Assembly: GCA_028716525.1 (NCBI GenBank)
Contig: JAQUPQ010000030.1
Coordinates: forward strand, 1-54,334
Direction: 5' to 3'
DNA: 54,334 nucleotides
From: Terriglobia bacterium
GTDB lineage: Bacteria > Acidobacteriota > Terriglobia > JAIQFV01
Part shown: positions 30,337 to 39,119 of the stretch, piece after piece
Layout: the number at the start of each line of letters is the position of its first letter
How positions within the stretch are numbered: position 1 is the stretch's first letter
Translations under genes and position numbers: made by a program
Notes under the pieces: model-generated
Told to the model about the DNA's origin: nothing
What the model saw: only the letters and a program-made list of their open reading frames with translations
The model's database searches: none

Positions 30337-30533
30337 GCTCTACCTGCCTTTCTTGGTTTGCTCGGCCTGCCTTCCTATTATCGCTTGTGGCTTCACCAGA
30401 AGCCCGTAGAGGCAAGATAATTGAGGGGCCGGGTTCGCATCCGTCTGATTCCAAGATTACGCGAAGCGACTTGTTCCGGTTTTCCCGGTACGGTTCCGCA
30501 AGATTAAGGGATACGGGGAACCCGGCCATTTCC
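30337..30533 (-). other. structured leader between glycosyltransferase and 114-aa gene
   Basis: About 200 nt without a supported gene. It contains element G (30427-30527) and a hairpin GGCTTC/GAAGCC with a 4-nt loop near 30388-30403. A minus-strand frame is open but carries no motif and follows the inverted repeats. Confidence 0.5.
30427..30527 (-). ncRNA. long-stem structured element G
   Basis: A 101-nt segment closed by a perfect 10-bp inverted repeat (GGCCGGGTTC with GAACCCGGCC), with inner hairpins such as CCGG-GAAAA-CCGG. It resembles elements A-D in stem length and in lying just before a gene, but no D- or T-arm is convincing. Confidence 0.4.
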
Positions 30534-31556
30534 TCAAATGCTCTCGTAAAGATTCTCCAGTCCTCCGATATAGTTTTCCATGCAAAACTCGGAGCGTTTC
30601 AAAAGCAGATTCTTCCTTTTCTCGACGTGCTCGCCCCAGCGTTCTTTCAACTCGTCCGGGGACTGAACCACTATCCCAATGTCCGACCGCAAGACCAAAT
30701 CTTCCGACGGCTTGTTGCCGATCACCACGGGCGGAACCCCGGCCGCGATCCCGTCAAAGAGTTTGTTCGGAAGCGCGAAGTCCCAAACCGGCTGATGCTT
30801 TTCCGTCCAGTTCCCGACAAGGCTCCACGAGTACATCCCGATTTCGCCAAGCAGGTCCAAGTACACAGCCGACTTGATAACATCCACGAGATTTTGGTAA
30901 TATTCGCGCGTGTCCCTGTGGTCTTTGAGGTTCGGCGCGTAAATAGAAACCGGGATGCCGAGTTCTTTCAGCCGTTTGTAAATCTTGGTATAGTCCCGCC
31001 AACCGTCGCGCATGATTTCGCTTTCCCGGACGTGCGCACCGTTACAAACCAGCCCTCCGAGAAACGAATAGTCCCGGTGTTTGAAGAACGCATACGGCAC
31101 GGCGGACGGGATAATCGCAACCGGCTTGGCGAACCTTTTTTTCAGTTCAATTTGACACGCCCCGGACGTTATAACTGCCCCGTCGGAACAGGCCAGTGCC
31201 GCGTCCTCGGACACCCACCTGATTTCCTCGCCGGAATCCGCTTTCTCGTTTCGGACCCGCCAATAATTCGAGTCGTGCATATCCAGCACTATTTTTGCAT
31301 CTGGCAGAAGTTCCCGAATCATGATCGCGTGAAAGTTCGGCTCGTTGTGGACCTGCCAAACGTCAACCTTGTCCTTGTACAATTGTACGGCGTTCCTGAA
31401 TTGATTCAGATTGGCGTAGACTGACGTGGTGGTATATTGCGAATCATCGCGGTACTTCCCGGCCAGAAGATGCACCTGATGACCGTGATCGAGAAGCACC
31501 CGCGCCTCTTTGGCGACACGGATGCAGTTATAATCCGCTACGAAACAGACTCGCAT
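30534..31556 (-). CDS. GT4-like glycosyltransferase
   Basis: 340 aa with the GT-B plan. The N-terminal Rossmann half begins MRVCFVADYNCIRVAKEARV and has LDMHDSNYW. The C-terminal half has FALPNKLFDGIAAGVPPVVI, the acidic-loop region that binds the nucleotide sugar. It resembles bacterial family 4 enzymes that transfer hexoses to polysaccharide or protein. It lies in the virion operon together with a second GT4 gene and a small membrane protein between them. Confidence 0.75.
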   Translation of the reverse strand: MRVCFVADYNCIRVAKEARVLLDHGHQVHLLAGKYRDDSQYTTTSVYANLNQFRNAVQLYKDKVDVWQVHNEPNFHAIMIRELLPDAKIVLDMHDSNYWRVRNEKADSGEEIRWVSEDAALACSDGAVITSGACQIELKKRFAKPVAIIPSAVPYAFFKHRDYSFLGGLVCNGAHVRESEIMRDGWRDYTKIYKRLKELGIPVSIYAPNLKDHRDTREYYQNLVDVIKSAVYLDLLGEIGMYSWSLVGNWTEKHQPVWDFALPNKLFDGIAAGVPPVVIGNKPSEDLVLRSDIGIVVQSPDELKERWGEHVEKRKNLLLKRSEFCMENYIGGLENLYESI

Positions 31557-31843
31557 TATTTTACGCCGAATTGAGCAAGCACCTGATTAACCGGCTCGCT
31601 TTTCAGGGCTTGAAGTCTTTTGACCAACTCGGACAATCCGTTGTTAAGTTGCAGATTCGCTTTTTCCTGCGTATTCAAAGCGTCGGCGTAGGAGATAAGC
31701 AGTTCCCTGACCCGCGCCTCCGACACCTTGCCGATCTTCGACAAGTCAACCTGATGTTGTGGAGCCGTAACCCTCCCGAACCCGAACGCGATAACCAGAA
31801 CCAGAACAACGATCCATCCGTACTTCTTGGCAAACTCTTTCAT
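31556..31843 (-). CDS. membrane-anchored coiled-coil protein, 95 aa
   Basis: N-terminal membrane helix (YGWIVVLVLVIAFGFGRV) and a charged helical domain. It overlaps both glycosyltransferase genes by 1-4 nt and could anchor them to the inner membrane. That role is inference. Confidence 0.55.
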   Translation of the reverse strand: MKEFAKKYGWIVVLVLVIAFGFGRVTAPQHQVDLSKIGKVSEARVRELLISYADALNTQEKANLQLNNGLSELVKRLQALKSEPVNQVLAQFGVK

Positions 31844-32754
31844 CTTTGTCCTCCTAACTCTGTTAGTAATTGGTTGATTTTATCCATCTGGTTTTCCAAC
31901 GAATACCGCGTAACGAAAGCCCTGTACTCCCCCGAATTGATTTCGGAATACTTTATCATGTCAACCGCTTCTTCGGTGTGGTTGAACAGGTTTTCCGATG
32001 GGTACAATTCCTCCGCACCGGGGAAGTTATGAATCACGGGCAGAAGCCCCTTCGCCATTCCCTCGACTATCCCATAGCCGAACGACTCATGGAACGACGT
32101 TGAAAGCAGATACTGGCAGGACGAAAGAAACCCATCCATGTCCTCCACCCATCCGTGGAATAAAACATTGTTCGTCAATCCCGTCCGGTCGAGCAGGTGT
32201 TCCATGTAGTGATACAAAAGTCTGTCCTGCCACTTCCCGGCGATATGCACGGTGTAACGCTGATCAACCTCGACAAGCGGACCGAGAATCTGCGGAATCA
32301 TCTGCGGGTTCTTACGGACGTTCAGATAGCCCACCCACGCAATATCAAATCCCTGGTGCATTTCTTCGAGTTTGAACTTTCCGAGGTTAATCCCGTTTTC
32401 AATGACCACCTTGTTCACTTCCACGTCCGGATGCTCGCGGTCAAACATTTTCCGCGCCGGTTCGGAAACAAACACAAGTTTGCTCACATTCGGCCAGTAG
32501 ATTTGCATCAGGTTCGTAAAGATTTCGTATCTATGGAGACGGCAAACCAACTTCGCCCGCCCCTTGAAATGCGACATCTTGGCAAACTCCGATCCGCACC
32601 ATTCGGCCCAAATTAAATCCTGCGAGTCGAACAACTGGCTGTAATCAGGGCAACTTTGCGCGTCCATTACCATGACGTTATGCTCACAAGAGAGACGTTC
32701 GATAACGTCCTTGATAAATTCCTTTGTTCCCTGATGTACAATCGTAATCTTCAT
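31840..32754 (-). CDS. GT4-family glycosyltransferase
   Basis: 304 aa. The C-terminal half has the family 4 signature: AWVGYLNVRKNP, VHIAGKW, FHGWVEDMDGFLSSC and ESFGYGIVEGMAKGLLPV, with the E-x7-E motif. The acceptor is unknown. It follows a fibre-like secreted protein gene across a short hairpin, and precedes the membrane-anchor and second GT4 genes. Confidence 0.85.
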   Translation of the reverse strand: MKITIVHQGTKEFIKDVIERLSCEHNVMVMDAQSCPDYSQLFDSQDLIWAEWCGSEFAKMSHFKGRAKLVCRLHRYEIFTNLMQIYWPNVSKLVFVSEPARKMFDREHPDVEVNKVVIENGINLGKFKLEEMHQGFDIAWVGYLNVRKNPQMIPQILGPLVEVDQRYTVHIAGKWQDRLLYHYMEHLLDRTGLTNNVLFHGWVEDMDGFLSSCQYLLSTSFHESFGYGIVEGMAKGLLPVIHNFPGAEELYPSENLFNHTEEAVDMIKYSEINSGEYRAFVTRYSLENQMDKINQLLTELGGQR

Positions 32755-32766
32755 CTCTTAGGCTTC

Positions 32767-32786
32767 GGGGGCGGTTGCCCGCCCCC
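32767..32786 (-). promoter_or_regulatory. 7-bp GC hairpin between fibre-like and GT4 genes
   Basis: GGGGGCG, loop GGCAAC, CGCCCCC. No T run follows, so it is probably an mRNA processing or stability hairpin and not a terminator. Confidence 0.45.
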
Positions 32787-32799
32787 TTTGCCGTTCTCC

Positions 32800-34656
32800 T
32801 TAGTTCAGAGCAAAAAACACAGTATCCTTGGTCGTATTTTTTGCCCAGACGACGATAAAAATGCTGTCGCCGTATGCGGTTCTGCCGATTTCTCTGATGT
32901 AATTCGAGCTACCAAGTGCCATTGAATCCGCAGCCGAAGCATTGATATAGTTGCTCGTAAGAATAAGCGGATATTTCATCGTTGCTCCGGTAATGGTTCC
33001 GAATTTCAAAGACGCATCTTCGGAATTATTGGTAGTGTCATCAAGGATGGCGGTAAGCGTCGCGTAAGTGGTCACGTTTTTCAGACCATCATAAGCCTTG
33101 AATCCGAAAATCATGTTATCTGCGGGAGCAAGGCCAGCCGTGTCGTTCGACGAAACCATATACAGTGCTCCAAGCGTGGCCGCGTCGTCATTGAAAGTAA
33201 GCGCGACGTTTGCATTGGTAGCGTTCGTGAAGGTTTCCTCATTCTGCAATCTGAGGTCCGTCGTACAGGTTCCGATGTCAATTCCTACGGCTGCTCCCGA
33301 ATCGTTGATTTTCAAACCGATGGGCCATACCGCGCCTTCGCCTTTGCTTCGGATCACTACGCCAGCACTGATGCCTGTTCCAGATGGAGACACAGGCCCA
33401 ACGCCTCCGAGGTTCACATCGACCCCGGAAAACATCGTCCCCGATGCGACGGTCATAGTCCCGGCAAGAGTAGCCCCGGCGTTGATGATTCCGTATTCCG
33501 CCGTCCCGGCCAGGGTGATCGTTCCGCCCTGGTTGAAGATTTTGGCGGCGACGATTGAGCCGTCGGTGAAAGAGAGCGATCCTTCAGTTTTCAACTGGTT
33601 GTAAACACCCGCCTGCGTCGCGCCGCTTGTCTGGCCGATGGTAAGCAAGTATCTGGTCCAAATCGGAGACGTGATTTCAGCCGCAGCCTTCCCGCCGTCA
33701 TCGGCGAAAACCTGAATCCCGCCGGTGTTGTCTGTGCTTCCGACAAGGATGAGTCCGGCACTATCCGAGTTTGATTTCACGCCGACTTTAAGCGGGACTG
33801 TCGCTGTTCCGCCTGGGACCGTGTTGGCTCCCGTCCACGCATTCGCAAGGCTCAACCCTGGAAGGGTGGTCGTTGCTGACGGCAACGTAATGGTAGCCGC
33901 ACTGATGTTTTGGTTCTGAATGGTCGTCAGGGCGGTTCCCGTTGCAATGGGAGCGATCTTGATTCCCCCACTGGTGGACCCGTCCCATTCGGCGGTGCTC
34001 GTGTAGACGTTCGACAAGCTCAAACCAGGAAGCGTGGTGGTTGCGCTCGGCAAAGTGATTGTAGAAGCCGATACGTTCTGGTTCTGGATTGTCGCCGTCG
34101 CCGTTCCGGTGGCGATAGGTGCAATCTTGATCCCTCCGGAAGTAGACCCGGCCCACGTCGAGGAAATCCCGCCTGAATAATTGATGGCGGTAACGTCCCC
34201 GGAGGACCAGGTAACCGTGTTCGATCCGAAGGTTGCGATCAGTTCATCCGAGTTTTCATTCCACTCGAATGTGTTGTTGGTGCTGTTATCGAATGTCCCG
34301 CCGCTCTTTAACATGACAATACCGGTCGAATCCACTCCGAACACACGGGCATCACCGATTTCAAGGTCAATCGGATAAAGAGCCTGATACAGATTGATTT
34401 TCAGGCTATCGCTGTCATCGGTGAAGTTTGCGTTTCCGCTGAAATTCGCGGCTCCAGTGAAATTGTTCGTCGCGGAGTTCGTTACCGTACCGGCCAACGT
34501 CGGGCTGGTCAGCGTCTTGTACGTGAACGTGAACTGCCCGTTTTTGATGTAATCCATCAGCCGGTCGTAGCGCGGCATCCTTCCGGGATCGCCGGTCTGC
34601 GCAAAGAGCGGAGGAAAAAGAGCAAGAGCCACAAACAGAATGAAGAACTTCCTCAT
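32800..34656 (-). CDS. secreted fibre-like repeat protein, 618 aa
   Basis: Sec signal peptide (MRKFFILFVALALFPPLFAQ), then a repetitive Thr/Ala/Gly/Ser body. Two near-identical copies of a block beginning STWAGSTSGGIKIAPIATGT, with QNQN(V/I)SA(S/A)TITLPSATTTL, lie near residues 165-275. The rest is beta-solenoid-like and ends with a strand-rich domain. The look is that of a tail or head fibre, but a signal peptide on a virion protein is unusual. It sits between the capsid and glycosyltransferase genes. Confidence 0.65.
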   Translation of the reverse strand: MRKFFILFVALALFPPLFAQTGDPGRMPRYDRLMDYIKNGQFTFTYKTLTSPTLAGTVTNSATNNFTGAANFSGNANFTDDSDSLKINLYQALYPIDLEIGDARVFGVDSTGIVMLKSGGTFDNSTNNTFEWNENSDELIATFGSNTVTWSSGDVTAINYSGGISSTWAGSTSGGIKIAPIATGTATATIQNQNVSASTITLPSATTTLPGLSLSNVYTSTAEWDGSTSGGIKIAPIATGTALTTIQNQNISAATITLPSATTTLPGLSLANAWTGANTVPGGTATVPLKVGVKSNSDSAGLILVGSTDNTGGIQVFADDGGKAAAEITSPIWTRYLLTIGQTSGATQAGVYNQLKTEGSLSFTDGSIVAAKIFNQGGTITLAGTAEYGIINAGATLAGTMTVASGTMFSGVDVNLGGVGPVSPSGTGISAGVVIRSKGEGAVWPIGLKINDSGAAVGIDIGTCTTDLRLQNEETFTNATNANVALTFNDDAATLGALYMVSSNDTAGLAPADNMIFGFKAYDGLKNVTTYATLTAILDDTTNNSEDASLKFGTITGATMKYPLILTSNYINASAADSMALGSSNYIREIGRTAYGDSIFIVVWAKNTTKDTVFFALN

Positions 34657-34934
34657 TCCTGTTCCTCCTTTGATTTGACGGGCTTGGCCTTCGGCTTTTC
34701 CTTCGACTTCAGCCAGGCATCATACTTCGCCTTTGCCGAGGCCGCGTCGGGTGCGCTTTTAAGCAAGCCCTCATTGATTTTTCCACGCCAGAACGCGGAA
34801 TCAGGGACTTCAACCGGGATTTCTTTTTCGACCATATCCTTTGTAATGGCCGCTTCCCTGTAATTGTCCCGCCCGATTCTTTCAGTGAATCCCACGGGTT
34901 TTCCCGTTCCGGTATAAACCCAAAGTGTTCCCAT
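34653..34934 (-). CDS. small capsid-region protein, 93 aa
   Basis: Starts MGTLWVYTGTGKPVGFTERI; basic Lys/Pro-rich end (EKPKAKPVKSKEEQE). Follows the major capsid gene, overlapping the fibre-like start by 4 nt. May be a head-stabilising or connector protein; not recognised. Confidence 0.55.
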   Translation of the reverse strand: MGTLWVYTGTGKPVGFTERIGRDNYREAAITKDMVEKEIPVEVPDSAFWRGKINEGLLKSAPDAASAKAKYDAWLKSKEKPKAKPVKSKEEQE

Positions 34935-34958
34935 TTTTATCTCTCCTTTCTGTTCGGT

Positions 34959-36086
34959 TTAGAACGTGGTGTCCCAAATCCCGACGGCGTTCTTGTCGAA
35001 GATGGAGAACGCATCGCGGTGGGAAATCGCCGTTCCGTTGATCTGCTTGCGGATGATCTTTTCGGATTCGGTCAGGACGGCCCCGGTCGTAACGTGCTCG
35101 ATAGCATACCGGCTGTCAACGCCGTAAATCCGGTCCGTCGCGGAGATCACGCCCCTGTCCCATTCGTGAGTCTGGGGCAGGTCGATGCCCATGAATCCCC
35201 AAGTGGCAACTGGGTTGTCGAAGTCTGACAGCGTGGTGTAGTAGGTGCAGAGCAGGGCTTTCTTGCCGATGTGATGGTTCATCTTGTACGGAGTCGGAAG
35301 CCCGGTCGCCCATTCGATCACGTCAGCCGTTCCGATGGTCGTGGTCACGGCAGGCTGGACGGTCGTTCCGGGGCTGTTGCTGTTGCCGTCGCCGTTGATG
35401 AGGATGTAAATCATTTCGTCGGTCCGGTCAACGTCGATCTGCTTTCCGATGAGTTCCAGGGCCTTTCCGAAAACATTCAGCCTCTGATACTGCACGTCCT
35501 CATAGGTCAGAGTCAGGTACGCGCCGTATTTGGTGAGATAGATCGACTGTTTGGACACGCCGATGTGCTTTTCCGGAAGTTCGGCCCCGGCTGTGGTTTC
35601 GGCCAACTGGCGGTCGCCTTCCAAATCCTCGATATAAATCTTGTGGAAGTTCACGCCGTCGATGATGGTTTCACCCATCGAAATCACGGGAACGAGGGAA
35701 TCTTTCAGCATCCCGGCATACACGCGGTCCGAAAAATAATCCGGGAACAGAACGTCGGTGTCGGAATACTCAAAGAACTTGCCGACGTAATCGGTGTGCG
35801 GACCGAACGCCTTGATCCCGGCCTCAGCCAGACATTCCTCGAACGCGGTCATGGGAATGACCTGGTTCGCTCTTTTCATCTCCTCACGGAGCTGGAACAC
35901 CTCGAACTTGGTCAGGCCGAGATACGGGGACGCTTCATTCTTTTTCTGCGCCCTCAAATCTTCAAGGAACATGGAAAAAGTCTGTCCCTTCGTTGCGGCC
36001 TCGCCATACATCCCGGCATCAAGACCGTCTTTCCCGACCCAGAAATTATCTCCACGAAGCGGGGTCGGACGATGAATATTGCTCAT
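34959..36086 (-). CDS. major capsid protein
   Basis: 375 aa with features of HK97-fold capsids: a spine-like middle helix (MTAFEECLAEAGI), beta-rich A domain (YGAYLTLTYEDVQYQRLNVF), and GDGNSNS-type loops. Strong ribosome site (AGGAGGATAACTA). It follows the protease-scaffold and decoration genes, the expected order. Fold assigned by context and length, not by alignment. Confidence 0.75.
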   Translation of the reverse strand: MSNIHRPTPLRGDNFWVGKDGLDAGMYGEAATKGQTFSMFLEDLRAQKKNEASPYLGLTKFEVFQLREEMKRANQVIPMTAFEECLAEAGIKAFGPHTDYVGKFFEYSDTDVLFPDYFSDRVYAGMLKDSLVPVISMGETIIDGVNFHKIYIEDLEGDRQLAETTAGAELPEKHIGVSKQSIYLTKYGAYLTLTYEDVQYQRLNVFGKALELIGKQIDVDRTDEMIYILINGDGNSNSPGTTVQPAVTTTIGTADVIEWATGLPTPYKMNHHIGKKALLCTYYTTLSDFDNPVATWGFMGIDLPQTHEWDRGVISATDRIYGVDSRYAIEHVTTGAVLTESEKIIRKQINGTAISHRDAFSIFDKNAVGIWDTTF

Positions 36087-36110
36087 TAGTTATCCTCCTG
36101 AATAAGTCGA

Positions 36111-36563
36111 TTAAAACAGAACGTCGCAGTATCCGGAACCGGGAACGTCTTTCGCAATCACAAATCCCCAGCCTCCGGAAGTCGCATCCCGGATCGTGTA
36201 GAAAGTCGTGCCGTTGGACACTTCGACCGTATCACCGAGCGCAATGGACGAATACGGGATGTTGATGATGCCCTTCGCCGTGTGGCCCGTGGTGTTCTGG
36301 TCGGTGTAGTGCCAGAGTTTGCAATGCAGGACATACGTCGAACCCCGAATCTCGTAGCTGTCAACTTTCCCGTCGGGAACCGCGCCGTCAGCCGCCGAGG
36401 TGCATTCGTAATTCGCGGCGGTCGTCAGGGTGATAAGTTTCCCAACGATGTCGGTCCCGGCGGCCTTGAGCGCGTCGAGTTCGGTTTCAAGGGTGGAATC
36501 GGGAACGAGATCCACGTCAAGATACTGGCCACGGTCGCCCCCGCCTTTCACGAGAACACTCAT
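36111..36563 (-). CDS. head decoration-like protein, 150 aa
   Basis: Small beta protein starting MSVLVKGGGDRGQYLDVDLV. Placed between protease-scaffold and major capsid genes like lambda D-type stabilisers. Assignment by position. Confidence 0.6.
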   Translation of the reverse strand: MSVLVKGGGDRGQYLDVDLVPDSTLETELDALKAAGTDIVGKLITLTTAANYECTSAADGAVPDGKVDSYEIRGSTYVLHCKLWHYTDQNTTGHTAKGIINIPYSSIALGDTVEVSNGTTFYTIRDATSGGWGFVIAKDVPGSGYCDVLF

Positions 36564-36575
36564 TGATGATCCTCC

Positions 36576-37040
36576 TTAAACTTCGGACATATACGCCTTG
36601 GTCGGGCCGGTGGGCTTGTCTTTCTTCTTGCCCTTGTCGTCCGATTTCGGCTCGTGGTTATCCGGCGATTTGGAAGCGGGCGGATGCTTCTCGGTGTATG
36701 CGGAAAAATATTCGTCCCGCAATGCCTTGATGTCCTCCACTTCGAGTTTGCCGAACAGTTTGGTTTTCGCTTCGGTCTTGTCGGTCTGGAACAGTCCCGC
36801 AAGAACGCCGTACTTGATGGCTTCCTTGATGAGTTCGGACTTGTATTCATCGCCTAATTTCGCGCGGGCTTCGAGGTCGGCCATTGAGTTCGTCTTTTCA
36901 TCCAAAGCCTTGACGGCTTCTTCGGCGGACTCCTGGATCTCCTCGATCTGCTCGTTGATTTCAGCGAAGAACGCCTTGACGGCATCCTCGGTCAATTCCA
37001 GTTCTTTTTCGACCGCAAGCGATTTGACTTCGATTTTCAT
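36576..37040 (-). CDS. scaffold protein from internal in-frame start
   Basis: 154 aa, nested in the protease gene. The ATG of MKIEVKSLAVEKELELTE follows AAGGAGGTTCG, a ribosome site far stronger than chance inside a gene. Acidic helices with heptads are typical of scaffolds. The lambda C/Nu3 pair is the known precedent for such nesting. Confidence 0.6.
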   Translation of the reverse strand: MKIEVKSLAVEKELELTEDAVKAFFAEINEQIEEIQESAEEAVKALDEKTNSMADLEARAKLGDEYKSELIKEAIKYGVLAGLFQTDKTEAKTKLFGKLEVEDIKALRDEYFSAYTEKHPPASKSPDNHEPKSDDKGKKKDKPTGPTKAYMSEV

Positions 37041-38198
37041 CGAACCTCCTTGCTTGGGTGAGTTTGCGGGTTCCGGTTCTGGTGCGGAGTCTGCGGATTT
37101 TCCCGAAGCGGTCTCGAAACTCCCGCCCCGGTCGGCGCAATGCTTCCTCGCATCGTCAACGTCCCATACGCTTTTCGGATACCGCAAGGCTTGTATTTCT
37201 GTTTTTCCGTCTTTTATCCCATAGATAACATCAATGCACTTGCCTTCATGCTTCTGCTCACAGTTCTTCCGCGCAAACCTCTCGTACTGGTCAGGTGAAT
37301 TAACGCGGCAGGCGTGTTCATTCTCGAACGGCTTGATTGCGTCCTCTTTGGTGATTTCGTCCGGGTCTTTGGCGGATTTCGCATTCCGCGCGCCCAACTG
37401 CGAACCCAAAAACACAAATGAAGCCTCAACCGCTTCCGGCTCAAACCCGCCCTGGCCCACCCATTCCACCCATAACACATTCCCGTTTTCGTCCTTGACC
37501 GGCTCCGAGAATCCCCGGAACCCGATGCTCATGTCCTTGATGATCCCGGCATCCATCTTCCTGACAAACTCTTGGTCCGAGGCCAGGACGAAGAACGACG
37601 GAACAAGCCAGTAAACCCCGCCGTCCCGTTTCTCAATTTCCGCCAACTGGGACCGCAGTTTGTCGGACCCGTCCCCGACAAGCGCAAGCGTTTCCTCGAC
37701 CGACACCTTCTTCACATCGGCCGCGTAGAATCTTCCATTTCCGGGCGGCCCCCAGTCGTGGCCCTTTGGAAGCAGGCTCTTTCCGACTATTGTCTTGGCG
37801 AACGCCCACAACGTCTTGACTGGGAATCTTTCCCCGTCCCGGTCGATGAAGTTGTTGGCAAGGAACGGATGATAGACTCTAACATCGGACTTCTGGAACT
37901 GCGCCGGATCGACCATCTGCTTCTTGACGGCTTCCCATTCGGCATCGGTTACTTCGGCGGCTTTTGCGGACAGCCCCAGAAACGACTTGGAGTGCAGGGC
38001 TTCCCGCTTGGCCTCGAAGTCCTCAAACCACTCCGAACAATCGTCAATCGCCTCGAAGGTCTTGCGGCCGGAGTTGTCCTTATGGACTCGCGGAAACTCA
38101 ATCCGCCCGTCCTTGCACCTGATCCCATCCAACTCAAAATCGGGGATATTGGTAACGTCGAAAATGAACTTGCGGCGCGTTTGGTTGACAAACTTCAT
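36576..38198 (-). CDS. prohead protease fused to scaffold domain
   Basis: 540 aa. Residues about 60-300 resemble phage prohead proteases (VRVYHPFLANNFIDRDGERF, GHDWGPPGNGRFYAAD, FEPEAVEASFVFLG). A following domain with HACRVNSPDQYERFARKNCE and CIDVIYGI is often seen in such proteases. The last 150 residues are acidic coiled coil, the scaffold part. An internal start at 37040 would make the scaffold alone. Start at MKFVNQTRRK after the upstream stop overlap. Confidence 0.75.
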   Translation of the reverse strand: MKFVNQTRRKFIFDVTNIPDFELDGIRCKDGRIEFPRVHKDNSGRKTFEAIDDCSEWFEDFEAKREALHSKSFLGLSAKAAEVTDAEWEAVKKQMVDPAQFQKSDVRVYHPFLANNFIDRDGERFPVKTLWAFAKTIVGKSLLPKGHDWGPPGNGRFYAADVKKVSVEETLALVGDGSDKLRSQLAEIEKRDGGVYWLVPSFFVLASDQEFVRKMDAGIIKDMSIGFRGFSEPVKDENGNVLWVEWVGQGGFEPEAVEASFVFLGSQLGARNAKSAKDPDEITKEDAIKPFENEHACRVNSPDQYERFARKNCEQKHEGKCIDVIYGIKDGKTEIQALRYPKSVWDVDDARKHCADRGGSFETASGKSADSAPEPEPANSPKQGGSMKIEVKSLAVEKELELTEDAVKAFFAEINEQIEEIQESAEEAVKALDEKTNSMADLEARAKLGDEYKSELIKEAIKYGVLAGLFQTDKTEAKTKLFGKLEVEDIKALRDEYFSAYTEKHPPASKSPDNHEPKSDDKGKKKDKPTGPTKAYMSEV

Positions 38199-38202
38199 GG
38201 CT

Positions 38203-39018
38203 CTACTCCCACCATCCGGCAAAGGAAGCCGTTACATGACCCGCCCCTCCGGATGCGTTGGCTCGAAGGGCAATATCCGTTTTCTCGTCAAAGACAAGCG
38301 GAATGCTAAACTCCTTCGACACCGGTCCGCCGGTCTGGATTTCAAAAATATCCGCCAAGTACCACTCCGCGCCGGAAGGCCGGACGTACAGCGAAATCAC
38401 GGTGGCCTTGTTGGTGTGCGTCTGGGCCGTGATGGAGGTCATGTAGAAAGTCTTGTTGTCGGGGACGGTCAATAATGCCATAGGAGAACGCGCGTACCCG
38501 GATGTGGAATCAATGAGAGCCAGAACGGTATCGCCCGTAGAATTAGTAATCGAAATCGCCCCGTCGTTGATCCCGCCCGTTCCGGCCACCGTTACTTTGG
38601 CATCCCAAATCCGGACAAACTTCACGGAGGAGGAAACGGTATCTTTGCCGCCGAGATAGACTTTGGACGCGGCATAGTACGTATAGGAACTGTCAAGCCC
38701 AGTCAGAACAATGCACGTCGCGCCTGTTCCTGAAGTGTCGTCAGCCTGGTTGGACGAAACGATTTTTAACGTCTGGCCGTAATTCAGGTATGGCTGTACT
38801 CCTGATTGGATCGTAACATCCTCATCCGTTGCCGCCACCGCCGTATTGATTCCGATCTGATAAATCGGGGTCTTGCCGTAGACGGCAGATTTTCCGATCC
38901 ATGTCATGTCGTTTTTCAGGGCGGCGTTGATAGCGTCCTGCGTGGAAAGCTGGGTCCACTGCCCGTGAACCAGTCCGACGATTGCGAAGATCAAAACAGA
39001 AACCAGAACCTTTTTCAT
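38203..39018 (-). CDS. secreted structural-type protein, 271 aa
   Basis: Sec signal peptide (MKKVLVSVLIFAIVGLVHGQ) then a Thr/Gly/Ser-rich beta body ending in a compact lectin- or receptor-like domain (VISLYVRPSGAEWYLADIFE). Start at the ATG after CAGGAGGTAGC. It lies between the head morphogenesis genes and the protease, and a terminator hairpin lies just upstream. An exported phage surface protein is likely; exact role unknown. Confidence 0.6.
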   Translation of the reverse strand: MKKVLVSVLIFAIVGLVHGQWTQLSTQDAINAALKNDMTWIGKSAVYGKTPIYQIGINTAVAATDEDVTIQSGVQPYLNYGQTLKIVSSNQADDTSGTGATCIVLTGLDSSYTYYAASKVYLGGKDTVSSSVKFVRIWDAKVTVAGTGGINDGAISITNSTGDTVLALIDSTSGYARSPMALLTVPDNKTFYMTSITAQTHTNKATVISLYVRPSGAEWYLADIFEIQTGGPVSKEFSIPLVFDEKTDIALRANASGGAGHVTASFAGWWE

Positions 39019-39032
39019 GCTACCTCCTGACA

Positions 39033-39069
39033 ATAAAAAAGCCCGGCCTCCATTTCTGGAAGTCGGGCT
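39033..39069 (-). terminator. terminator or attenuator upstream of secreted protein gene
   Basis: Stem AGCCCG..TTCCA with TGGA..CCGGGCT and a T run on the minus strand (39033-39039). It ends 15 nt before the start of the 38203-39018 gene, so it could attenuate expression of the head operon. Confidence 0.65.
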
Positions 39070-39119
39070 GTCGAACAGCTCTTTAAGATTTCAGGCGGTC
39101 GGACCGCTCGCTTACTAAA
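39070..39119 (-). other. short non-coding spacer with GCGGTC/GACCGC inverted repeat
   Basis: Between the 60-aa reading frame and the terminator. It contains GCGGTC-C-GACCGC near 39096-39108. No gene seen. Confidence 0.4.

Noticed and set aside
32767-32786. Terminator between fibre-like and GT4 genes
   Set aside because: A strong GC hairpin but no T run on the transcribed strand; transcription probably continues.
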